A stretch of 64,000 nucleotides of DNA, from the NCBI GenBank assembly GCA_025201765.1, contig MU623429.1, forward strand, positions 1 through 64,000, in the 5' to 3' direction. A program made the translations under genes and the position numbers. Source of the DNA: Daldinia sp. FL1419. Taxonomy: Eukaryota > Ascomycota > Sordariomycetes > Xylariales > Hypoxylaceae. Positions 44,756 through 56,041 of the stretch are shown here, piece after piece; the stretch's first letter is position 1; each line of letters opens with the position of its first letter. The notes below the pieces were generated by a model. That model was not told where the DNA came from. It made no database searches and saw nothing but the letters and a program-made list of their open reading frames with translations.

Positions 44756-45809
44756 ATAAATACGGGGCGGAGAATAGATAGATAGGTTCGATCTACAAAC
44801 GAAATGGTTGGTTGCAGGTCTGTTAATTTTTGCGTTCTTGCTGGCGTTTGGGCCTGGGTATGACAAGACTGGATGATCGCGATATCTGCAGAAAAAGTTA
44901 TCGGAGATACCTACTGCGTACGGGGGGTAGATAAAGGTGGTTTCCCGTGATGGGGAAAGTCGCCAATTGTTATGATATCAATTCGGGATATAGTAGCCCA
45001 AGGTGGATAGCCTTTCTGTATGAGATGTAATATTTCTACGCATTTATTAAAGATATTCCCTCCCTTCCAGAGCATGAACTTTGTGTATCGTCCTCTAACG
45101 TGAACATATTGTGAGTCGTATTACTATCTTAACTATCGAAATTAACCTCAGGGTATGTATAGATAGGTATAGTTACATGTGTCGCCGAACCTGAGCGGTT
45201 GTGGTCGAACGGGAATTAAGAGCACGTGGCACAAATGATGTGCGGGCTATAGATGCACCATGCTAGTAGCCTAATCTAGCGGATATCTGGACCGCTACGT
45301 CGTACATCCTTAATAAGAGGTCCTTTAGAGAATGATAAGATATAGCCAGGTTGACTGAGGCTTATAGCCGAAGCGTAACTCATATAAGATCGGGCGTACT
45401 CGACATCAAAGGGGGCTAGAGCTAAGGAGATATTTTCATATGTAATATATGTCTTATTACCCACTACGTAGCTGCTAACATTTATTTCATTCAATCTCCT
45501 TCATTAATTACTTGATTTTAGAGTATTTTGCTTAGTGTGGGCGTCGATCATAGCTGTGTTCAACCGAAGTACATAGAGCTTTTGAGTTTTTAGGGATTAA
45601 CCACCTAGGTAACAACCTACCTACTTGAGGTTCCCAACCGTTAGTACATATTGTCTTATTATATTCGATCTAATAATTCTTATCATATCGAAAAATGCCC
45701 CAAGCTAAGATTTGTATGGCTTTATGACGTGAGACGCATTAGTAAATAAATCACGATCGGTCGGCGTTACCTCTAGTACTTCTGAATATCCACGAGGCTG
45801 GCTCTTGGT
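44756..45809. other. Intergenic / decayed sequence
   Basis: 3' flank of the Sur7-like gene, then about 800 nt without recognisable coding content. A 72-codon reverse frame near 45276-45494 shows no domain. A TAGGTAACAACCTACCTA word lies at about 45606. Part of this may belong to the pseudogene that follows. Confidence 0.35.
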
Positions 45810-46130
45810 TCAAAGGCTTACATCCGAAGTTCTAAAGAGATATCGAATCCGGGCGAGGGTTTCAGTAAGCGGGATGACGAATATCCTGCCTAGAGGATCG
45901 ACAGCGATAACATGACCGTACGCCTCGTTGGTCTCCTCGTCAACCACAAGAGACCCGGAGTCGCCGGCCTTGAATTCTGTGAACTATGTTAGGCCTAAGT
46001 TTCAGATTAAGAAATATAGGCAGTTTATACCTCTTCTACGGGCTCATGAGATAGTCCAGACTTCGCAGAGATCACGAGGTTTCTGTCACGAGGCGGACCA
46101 AGAAGCAAGGAAACAACTTCGTTGGTCCGC
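45810..46130 (-). pseudogene. Fragment of a fungal GDSGS trypsin-like domain protein
   Basis: Two exon-like pieces read on the minus strand: about 46130-46031 (TNEVVSLLLGPPRDRNLVI, then SAKSGLSHEPVEE) and 45983-45810 (FTEFKAGDSGSLVVDEETNE, then AYGHVIAVDPLGRIFVIPL, ending DVSL and stop TGA). The join uses donor GTATAA at 46030 and acceptor CATAG, in phase. The GDSGS serine motif, then YGHV and a VIPL strand, is the usual end of a chymotrypsin-like domain found in many filamentous-fungus proteins. Upstream of about 46130 the frame hits a stop and no catalytic His or Asp region is visible. I therefore call it a gene remnant. A short live gene with further introns is possible. Confidence 0.45.
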
Positions 46131-46723
46131 GAGGAACCTATCTACCCTATACTCGATCTACCGTATCCTATTCCCGCTCGATAAGAAGCCAGCCGGGTTT
46201 ACCTAAAGGTTGCTCAATAATCCAAATGGAAGCTTCGACCAAGATTTGATATCATACGCCGGCGATATTTATCCCATGTCTGAATCTTTCGAGTCCGCCT
46301 TTTGGGGGCAGCGATTGTGGCGATTGGAACGTGTTGTATCTCATCCGCCACCGACAAACAGACTGATTTCTTAGATGGAAAGACATACATCGGAGAGAAA
46401 TGCTTTAACTGTGGCTATTGCGGGATTGTTAAGTGTTTTGGTTGGTGTTGCGCAACTAGTACACTCTTATAACGCGTGGAAATATCCATGTTGAAGGTCC
46501 TGCTAGTTAAATAAACTCGGTTTAATGCAATTAAAAGCGCTTAACCTAGTTAGGAATAATATACCTTATGTAAAGTGGGACGAGCTCATCTAGGTACGCC
46601 CAAGGTTAGTACCTTAGGTACTATGTAAGGCACGATGGATGACCTAAAATTTGACATCTAGTCTAAAAGCTTAAATATTATTCAGTCTCACATGGGGAAA
46701 CAACGACGAGCAAATCGAACCAG
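46131..46723. other. Intergenic, promoter of the WD40 gene
   Basis: Possible remains of the upstream part of the GDSGS pseudogene, with several stops. After about 46450 it is AT-rich promoter-like sequence with AGGTACG/TACCTTAGGTAC words at 46591-46625. No gene is recognised. Confidence 0.35.
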
Positions 46724-49700
46724 ATGTCTCGCGAGGTAAATATAAAATCCAACTAACCGTAGTTTTTACCATTTCATACATCTCCCCCATGTGTACTGTT
46801 CGTCTACCAACACGCACAAAAAAAAACAATCCCACACTCGATAAATAAATAAATATATATATATATATGCTAACCCCTGATATAGCTGGCCGCTCTCGGC
46901 AACTTCCAAAGGGAACATGTGCTGAATCCTATTACGGCTCTGGCCTTCTATACTTCGCAGGCCAATGGACAGAAATACCTTATCGCCGGGGAGGACACGG
47001 ATATCAAGATATACCATGTTCAGACCTCTCACTTTTGCGGACAATTGTCCATATTCCAGGCCCAATCCATCCACGGAATCTCTGTACCGTCGCTGGACGT
47101 ACCCCAGCAGCCCTACCAGGTACTCGTCTGGGGTGGGCAACATGTCAAGGTTCTACCCAATAACGTAATCGAGGATATCGTCCTAGGCCAACATGATAAG
47201 CTAGATTCGGCAAAGGGTATCGTCGAGGCTAGGGCACCTGACTGGATTTTTGATGGGAGGATATCGCCTTTCGGAGACGGTCGCATTGTGCTCCTTACCG
47301 CTCATAACGAGGTCATCCAAGCTAATGTAGACAGAGACCAAACTTCTCTTATCTTTAATACTATCCAGTCACCTTCAAGGCCCATCTTATATTCGGGTAA
47401 CTTCTTTTGGGTATCAAGGGATTGCGTACTCGTTGCCGCCGGAACCGTATTTGGTGAGATCCTTGTCTGGAAATGCTACCTCCAAACCCCGGACCAGAAA
47501 CAGAATTGCGAGGTTCTCTCCATATTTACAGGCCACGAGGGTTCAATATTCGGGGTCCATATTTCTCCTGAGATCAAAACTTCACAGGGGGAGACGCTGA
47601 GACTGCTGGCAAGCTGTAGTGATGATAGGACCATTCGGATATGGGATATCACTGAAAGAAAGGGGGAATCCGAGCACCAGGGCCAGAATGAGTATGGAGA
47701 TAATATTTCAGAAGCGCGGGAGACGGGATTTGGGAACAATGCCGAGGACACGGTTTATAATGATCAGTCGTCAAAGTGCCTAGCTATGGTCATGGGACAT
47801 GCGTCAAGGATATGGCAGGTCGAATTTCCACAGTTTCAACCAATATCCGAGACCTCTGGCGTCGTTGAAATTTACTCATTTGGCGAAGACGCCACGGCGC
47901 AGAAATGGAACCTCTCCTTAGACACACCATCCCAGGGGTCCAAGGTCTCCGGCGCATCCTTCAACCCCGCCAAACTAACGCACGAGTCGACCGCCTCAAA
48001 TCATAGTGGGAAGCATATTTGGTCACATGCCATGACATTGAACGACGACAATCTCCTCGTCGCGACTGGTGGTGCTGACGGAAAGATTGCTCTTGTAGGA
48101 GCTGCCGTGGAGTCTCTAGCAGGCGGTGACCAAATGAAGTCTATCAGTAGAGTATCAGGGAGGAAGAGTGTTACGTGGTCTCTCCCAGACGTAATACGGT
48201 CTTCCCAAGCGAGCCAAGTGGCAACCGATCCTGAGAAGTTAAGCGGTGTTTCAGCAAATCCGGCCTTGCCTTCGCAGGGCACTAAACCAAAAAACGCGAA
48301 GGAAGGCTTCAATCGTTATACTTTCATCTCCGACAGTCGACTCCTTGCCGCCACAAATTCAGGCCGAGTATTTGTTGGCGTCTTTGAGGATGAGCTCACA
48401 TGGACAGAACTGACGCTTCCTAACGAGATTGGTCAAATAGTCTTCTCCCATCCTTCCCTCGGAGCACCGATAACCGATCCTTTAGCCCTCGTTGGCACGA
48501 ATAACGGTGAAATTTACTACTATAGCGAATCAGGAGACGCATCTCTTCAACTAATGACTAAAGTGGATGGGAAGGTTGCCGATATTTTCTGCCTATCCGG
48601 CACCAGCGCAGCAGCCGGTGACGGCGATGTGAATTTTCTTGCTACTATTCTACGTAGTACTAGCGCCATTATCATCCAATTTGACCCTCATAATCTAGCG
48701 CTAAAGCATATAGAGGTATCATTAGAACCAGGTTTTATGGTTACTGCTGCTGCGTTCGCTCAGGGGTATCTTGTTCTTGGATCCAGGAAAGGAATTATTC
48801 TTGTCCTAAAGCAAGGGGATAGCGGCAAATATTCTGCCATTTCAACCATCGAAGTGCATAGAGACGAAGCCATCACCTCAATAGTCTCCCTTGGCAATAG
48901 AGATGGCCAACCGCACAACTATATCCTGAGCACGTGTCGCGATGGGAGATACAGGATCCATGAAATCCCAACAACGGCTGACCGACCCGACGCAACACTG
49001 GTTCATGAGATATTGCCGCCGTTCGTATCATCTATAGAAGGAGCTTGGTTCTCCGATAACGGCGACGGGACCAAGGATCTTATGCTTTGCGGTTTTCGGA
49101 GTAGTAACCTGGTGGTCTGGAACGAGACCCTGCGTCACGAGGTCGCCACAGTCGATTGCGGAGGCTCGTCGCGGAGCTACGCTTGGACTCCCTTGAGGTA
49201 CCGACACGATGGATTTCGATTTGTCTTTACCAAGGCGGGGCAAATGCACGTCTTTTCGCAGACATGTGCACCTCACAAGACACTTAAGCCAGGGGGCCAC
49301 GGTCGTGAAATTAAGGCGGTGAGTTCTTCTACAGGGCGCTACATTGCCACGGCTGCTGAAGATACTGTAATACGGATATGGCAACACGGCGACAACAGCC
49401 GTCGACATGACAATCGCAATAGCAATGACCCAAGACTGCGTTGCGTCGCGGCGCTGGAGAGACATGCCACTGGTATTCAAGCCCTGAAATGGTACAAAAA
49501 TGAGTACCTATTTAGTAGTGGCGGCAACGAGGAATTCTTCGTATGGAAGATCAACCAACTCCAATGTAGCGACTTTAGCGGGTTAGCCGTCGTATGCGAG
49601 GCTGTGTTTCCTGACCGGTCTGAGGTAGGAGACGCTCGCATCATGGATTTCGACGTAACTTGCACCTCCAGCAATAGTGGTGGAGGATATGAATTTATCA

Positions 49701-50440
49701 TCTCTATGGCCCTATCTAACTCGACGCTGCAAGCATATTCCTACGACTATGCATCTGGGTTCCGGTTACTAAGGAGGTCAACGTACACGGGGGCGTGTCT
49801 TACGCAAGTGCGCCAATTAGATAGGGATCACATCCTAACTGCAGCCACGGATGGACACTTGGCTATCTACTCTATAACAAGCCCTAAGGCAGACGCTGAG
49901 AACCCGGCTGGTGCCGATGCTGCACTTGCTGTTACAAAGCTACACCAGAACGCTATCAAGTCTCTTGATGCGCGCCAGGTAGCTACCCAAGAGGACGGAA
50001 CTTCGGAATATCTAATCGTCACAGGTGGCGATGACAATGCTCTAGGTGTCACCCACTTACTCATTTCTCCCACTCCTGAATCTCAAAAAGACACACCCAC
50101 CATAACCATCAAAAGTAAATCCATCATCCGCTCCGCCCATGCCGCAGCTGTCACGGGGATATCCTTCGCGCACGTAGACAGCGATAGCGCACTCGTAGTT
50201 ACGGGAAGTAATGATCAGCGCGTTAGGATATGGCGGGTACTAGGCTGGCAGCAGCAGCAAGGGCAGATAAGGGCACAGTTGTTGGATGAGCGTTATAGCT
50301 CTGTGGCTGATGCCGGGGGTTTGGACGTCTTTGAGAGCGTGGATGGGAGTGACGACGAGGATGTAAAAGGAGGGGATAGGAAAAAGAAAATGGTGATTGT
50401 GGTCGGTGTTGGTCTTGAGATTTGGGAGTTGGAGGTTTGA
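46724..50440 (+). CDS. WDR6/Rtt10-like WD40-repeat protein, 1188 aa
   Basis: WDR6 and its yeast relative Rtt10/Trm734 partner the tRNA 2'-O-methyltransferase Trm7/FTSJ1 for position 34. The open frame 46886-50440 has no ATG at its start. The best model adds a 12-nt first exon, 46724-46735 (ATG TCT CGC GAG), then a 150-nt intron (donor GTAAAT, branch GCTAAC, acceptor TATAG), giving MSRELAALGNFQREHVLNPI in phase. The protein opens with ITALAFYTSQANGQKYLIAG, EDTDIKIY, where the WDR6 family starts its first propeller. WD signatures follow: FTGHEGSIFGVHIS..CSDDRTIRIWDI, MGHASRIWQVEF, AVSSSTGRYIATAAEDTVIRIW, ERHATGIQALKW..FSSGGNEEFFVWKI, and HAAAVTGISF..VTGSNDQRVRIWRV near the end. The large size and several propellers fit WDR6. 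Family choice is moderately sure. Confidence 0.8.
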
Positions 50441-51508
50441 GGTATGGAAAAGGGAAAAGGGAGAATGTGGTGGTGTAGAAAGGGGCTACGATAGATCTAT
50501 AAGGACTTCATCGATCCATATATATGAATTATGAATTAAGCCTCGTTGACTCTCATGCCGCCTGCTGTCTATATTATATATGCCAGAGATGAAATTGAAC
50601 GATGCAAGATAAGCTTCATGAATGGATTGCGAATACAGCCTCATAATATTTCAGAATTTGCTCTCAAGGCATTAACTCCTATTTTAATACTACTCGTGCC
50701 TTGTTATATGCTATTTCACCTCATATATCCCTATTACCTCACTATGTATGTATGATCGACATGACTTTGCCATATCCCGTCCTCGTCCCCCGGTCGTCAT
50801 CTCCGTCATCTCCCAACCTACCTCATCTCTCATTCCTTCCCGTCGTCATGATCGTGGGCCGTCGTAACCAACCACCCCCCCTTAATCTTCGCGGCCCGAA
50901 GCCAAGTCTGAAAAGAAAAAGGGGAATAAAATAGCCGCATGGTAATACCGCGGCGTACGATAAAAATAAATAAATAAATAAAAATAAATATTGCGACAAA
51001 AAAACAGACTGGGGGGGAAATGTATTGCGCCCTATATGCCAATATCTTCGTGTATATGCGTGTGCCTCTCCGTGTTCGCCGATGAACTCCCGTACATCTA
51101 TATCAAATGTAAAGCAAAAACGTGTTTTAACGTAATAAACAAGCAACGAATAAATGAGGTTGAAAGAAAGAAAGGAATAATCTGTCAGCCCGATCTGCTG
51201 TTTCGGGGCTAGATGATGAATACCTGGATACCAAGTCGAGTTAAAAAAAATAGATAAATAAACATAACATAACATCAACAAATCAAACCCCTGAACTTTT
51301 GTGACGATCTGTGTCTTTTGTCATGGTTGATATATGTATAAAAACAAAAACCTTCCCATCTGGCCTGATGGTGAACCAAACGCCTTGCGGGATGGATGAT
51401 GAAACGAAGAATGAATTGCAAGCTAATAATTATAGTTACGGGTTAAAAGTAATCTCGGATAATTATATGTTCGAAGTTCGATTCTTAGATCGGAGATATT
51501 CGGGGCTA
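50441..51508. other. Intergenic between convergent genes
   Basis: 3' flanks of the WD40 gene and the hybrid kinase. A/T-rich with a TAAATAAATAAAA array at 50969-50990. No gene is recognised. Confidence 0.4.
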
Positions 51509-54500
51509 CTACGCTGCCGCAATTTCGGCATAACATGGTGTGTGTATCGCAACCAACTGCTCTATCCTCGGTATGAGTTCGGGCATGCGGAACGGTTTCG
51601 AAATGACATCGTCCTACAAAGCTTGTTAGCAACCCCCCATCAGAATAACACATTGGTATATATATATAGCACGTACAACTCCTGCGGCCTTGGCGTTCTC
51701 AATTTGCTCAGGCCGTGCGTACGCCGTGACGGCGATGATAGGAATATGGCTGACAATGGTTCCATTCCTTTCGAGTTCCCGAATTTTGCGAGCACAAGTC
51801 ATACCGTCCATTACTGGCATCTCGAGATCCATCAAGATGACCGATATGTCATCCCCAGATTCTTCCTTTCCAGTCCAATATCGTGACTGCTGTAGCACCT
51901 CCAAGGCCTCGCCACCATGATTAGCCACTTTAGTGCTGTTTCCGACATTGCGAAGCGACCTCTGTAGCACTTTTTGGTTCACGAGATTATCCTCGACGAT
52001 AAGAACGTCAAATAGACGACGACCATCTTCTGAAAATCGAGGCTTAGAAGCAATATTCTTGGCGGTGCGAGCAGGGTTATCGGAAGAAGCTGTTTTCGGG
52101 TGTCGAGTTTCGATCGTCGTTGAGGACCCCGGTGCCCGTGTAAGAGGAGGAGCAGTCGGTAGCCCGTGCGCATCGGGTGGTGCACCGACGGTCTTTCTAC
52201 TCCGGATATAGAAAGAGAATGTACTACCGATTCCTTTCTGAGAGGTCACACCGATTTGACCTCCTTGTAGCTCGGTAAGAATTCTGGAGATGAACAGACC
52301 TAAGCCTGAGCCGCCGTATTGGACGTGGGTTCGGGGAGTGGCTTGAGAGAAGCGTTGGAAAAGAAGTTTCCTTTCGTGCTCATCTAAGCCTCTGCCCGTA
52401 TCTTGAACGGAGAAATGAAGATTGATCTTCTCTCCAGTACCCCAATCGCTATGATCTGTAATCTCATCTTTGTCGGCACGGTCACTCGGGAAATATTCCA
52501 CACCGGAGTCGGATCTGTCTGATACCTCGCTGGAAGCGTCCAGCGTCACTACGATTGACCGCTCGGGGCGGCTTTGTGTAAACTTGATAGCGTTGGTCAT
52601 CAGGTTGATCAATACTTGTAAGAGTCGTGAGGGATCAAGCTTGACCCAATCGATACCCATATCGATATATCGATTTTTAACTTGAAACTTCAATTCGATA
52701 CCGTTCGTGTTCAGTTCACTCTCGAACATCTTCAGAACGCGTTGCACAACAGCTAGAGGCTGTACGTCAATAGGGGTCACAAGTAACAGCTGCGAATCTA
52801 ATTTAGAAAGTGTAAGTATGTCATCTACTATTCGCTTTTGATGGCTTGCGCAGAGGGTTATAGTGTTTGCTGCCTCCATGCAGCCCTCTATGGCGAGCCT
52901 GAGACTCTCGCGTCGCTCCTCGCTTTCTCCAGATGGTTTTATATTAGACAGAGTCCCAGAAATTTCATCTGCACATTGAAGAATCGCGCTGAGGGGATTG
53001 CGCATCTCGTGACTCGTAATGTCGATAAAATTCTCCTGCTGCCGCTTAAGCTCGACTGCTTCCTCTCGTCGCTGCATTTGAATCTGTTCGGCCAATTTCT
53101 GTTGCGATATGTTCGTAACACAACCGAAGATTCCCTTGATACCACCGGTCTCATCTTTTTCCGGATATGCACTCATCAGGACCCAGGTATCGATTAGCGT
53201 TTCGCCTTCGTGACGAGAACATTTGAACCGGAATTCGTGGGTAATAGCAACCTTGTCCGCGAGTAGACAGTGCCATATCGATAATAGAGCAGGCCGGTCC
53301 TCGTCCTTAACACTATCCATCCACGAGTCTACACCCTGTGACCTGTTATGTCTTGATATATCCCACCACATATCGTTGCTATAAGTGATATGGCCCGAGT
53401 GATCAGCAATGAACATTCCAACAGGAGCGAATTCAGCCATTCTCGTAAATCTCAGTTCGCTTTCTTCGACTTCTTGCGTTCTTAGGTGTAACTGTTTGGT
53501 CAATTCTTGGCGATCTGCGGCGGCCATTTGTGCCGCCTTTTGACCGCGGCGTATTTCTTCTTCAAACAGAACGACTGACGCAAGCGAGGTGGCGAGTTGG
53601 CGAGATAGTAAATCGATGAAGAGTTTGTAGTCCTCGTCGTATGGCCGTCTTGGATTAACACCCATCACGATAAAACCTACTACGCTTTCACTGCCCGTGG
53701 TTGGGTGAACAGGGAATATGACGATGGACTTGCACGCGTCGCCTGGACCTCTCCATGTTAATCCATCCAGGAGACCTTCGGGGAGTGTACCATCAGCAGC
53801 GGATAAGACAATAGGCTGTCCCGCGTTTGACATAGATTCTCGCATATACGGGGCAAACCCTTCGCTGCTCGTCCTTAAGTTGAGAGACCGGATAAGCAAG
53901 GGGTGCCCTTGAGGTACCCCTAGAGAAGCCTCGAGCATCAATAGAGGGGGATTCACCCAACTTCCTGAATGCATCGATGACACATCGCTCTCGGACTCCT
54001 CCGTGACTGAATATACGAGACTAAATGGTATATCATCTTCATTGGATTCAAGGCCTTCGTTAAATCGGCTCCAGAAGCTCTTGACATCGCGGGCTAAGGC
54101 TGTCTTCTCCCCCACGTCGCGCAACGTTATCATTCTTCTCTCAGCCACTTTCCGCCGAGTATTTTCGAAAGAGGGGTTGAATAACCCAATAACAGAACCG
54201 TCGCTGCCGACAAGAGGTACAATGGACCATGAGAAAAATGTTTCCTCGTCGAAACCATTTCGTCGTAGAATGAGACGATCGTCATTCTTCATCGTTGCTT
54301 GGCCTGACTTCCAAGCACTTTCGAGGACGGGCTGTAAGTCTGGCCAAAGCTCACCCCAAGCGTCTTTATAGGTCTGGCCCATAAGCTTTGGGTGTTTTGC
54401 ACCGGCCAACGCAACGTATGCTTCGTTGTACATAGTAGTGAACTCTGGGCCCCAGTACATCGCTGCAGGATTAGGACTACCCATAACCAGATTTGCCATT

Positions 54501-56041
54501 GAACGCAGCTCTGACGACCAAGTTTCAATCGGACCAAGCGGTGTCGATGCCCACTCAATACTGCGAGCGAATTTGATATGTTCCGGAAGATCATCAGTGA
54601 AAGGTATCTGGGTCCAGTCGAATGAGTGCTGCAATACAGGCTGTGGAATGGCCTCCGGCGTTAGGCCATCATCGCTGTATAAAGGCAAGTTGGTTTCGCC
54701 GTCGTTGCTCACGTCCTGCTGCATTTGAACGTCCGAATCGACGGAATTAGCAAGTCCAAAGTAATCTCGATCAGGTAACACAATATCACTAGGCGTTTTC
54801 ACTTGGGCACTCGGTGTCAAATCACGAGCTTGCGAATCAATACTGGATTCTCTCTCCAGTAGCGGTTCGGGAGAGGCTCGCGCAATCGATGCTACGCTGG
54901 TATTCGCGCTGACGAAACGGAACCTATTCCTTATAGTTGAGCAGGTCCAACCAAAACCACCATAGCGGTATGAAGGCATGAAAACATCAATCCCATCAGC
55001 ATTACTACCACCTGCGTTCGCCCACGTCTTGAAATTCAAGAAATCATCCCGCGCCTCCACGTTATCGTGGAATTCTCCAGAAAGCAAATGCCGAATGGTG
55101 TCGGAAACTTGCAAAGCTGGATTTGCATATATGATAGGGAGGGGGTCAGGATTGCTGGTGGCCGTATTTAAGCTGTCGATAATGAAAGTTGGTCTGTCAT
55201 CACGTTCTAATAATTCAAGAATGCCGATGCCTTGTAAGGCTTGCAATCCGGGGGTGGCAGCCACTGACTCAGGGCTTCGCACCAAACTTCCGGCGTCGAC
55301 AGAGGACCAACTACCCGGCGTACTAGAGGATCTCGCCGGACTTGCCGAGTGTACGGTACCCCGAGCAAGATTCAGGGTCGTCACCTCCGCACCATCATGC
55401 ACATTTTTCAACATGGTTGCTCCCTCGGATCCGGAAAAGCTTGGGGGCCTAGCAATAAGTGGTGTATGCTTATGTGAGAAGAACAGCGGAGATGTGAGAC
55501 CGCCAGCAAGCTTCGGAGGGAATGCGGTGGGCCTGGCGAAGGGGCCGAGGTCGATTTTACGCGGGGGTGTAAGTCGCGCGCGCGGCTTCTTCGGCGCTCG
55601 CCGGTTCGTTCCCAAGTCGTCAAGATGGTGATCCGACAACCTCTTTCCTCTCCCCCGCGTTGTGGTGGTGCAGTGCGACTGTTGAATTACTGTGCTGTTC
55701 GTCTTACTCGCCCTGTTTTCCCTCAATCTCGTGCCTAGCTCGTTCGGCGACCGCACTGTCGGGTCCCCTAAAATCGACTGCTGATTAGGGGGCACCGTAG
55801 GTGTCAAACCATAATGACCTATTTCCGTCGAATACTCTTCTAATATACGGTTTACAGGGCCAGCGGTGTCATTAGCGAGCGTACAGTGGCGTTGCCGCAC
55901 CGCTCGTGCGAAGGGACGAGAGGTATGGGAGACGGCGGACGAAGTTTGTTCGGAGCAATTGTTGTCATCAAATGAGAAATTTGGATGGTTGCCCGGGATG
56001 GCTGGGAGATTAGGCTTGTCTGAATTACTTTGCAGAGTCAT
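51509..56041 (-). CDS. Hybrid histidine kinase with PAS domains and receiver, 1489 aa
   Basis: Two-component sensor kinase that autophosphorylates on His, passes phosphate to its own receiver Asp, then to a phosphotransfer protein. Exons: 56041-51677 and 51613-51509; the 63-nt intron (donor GTACGT, branch GCTAAC, acceptor GTAG) joins AAGV-DDVISKPFRMPELIP and restores the receiver's conserved Lys. Domains: a disordered Ser/Pro/Thr-rich N-terminus to about 480; a PAS-like fold near 490-640 (MYWGPEFTTMYNEAYVALAG); a GAF-like region near 680-820; a second PAS near 858-980 (MAEFAPVGMFIADHSG); a HisKA H-box near 1003 (FIDITSHEMRNPLSAI); an ATPase domain with NLMTNAIKF, DTGRGLDE and GGSGLGLFIS; and a receiver from about 1345 (VLIVEDNLVNQKVL, LMDLEMPVMDG). 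No membrane segments, so it is probably cytosolic. I cannot assign the fungal kinase group. Confidence 0.93.

Noticed and set aside
54978..55631. 217-codon forward frame opposite the kinase
   Set aside because: It is a shadow of the kinase coding sequence, without its own motifs.
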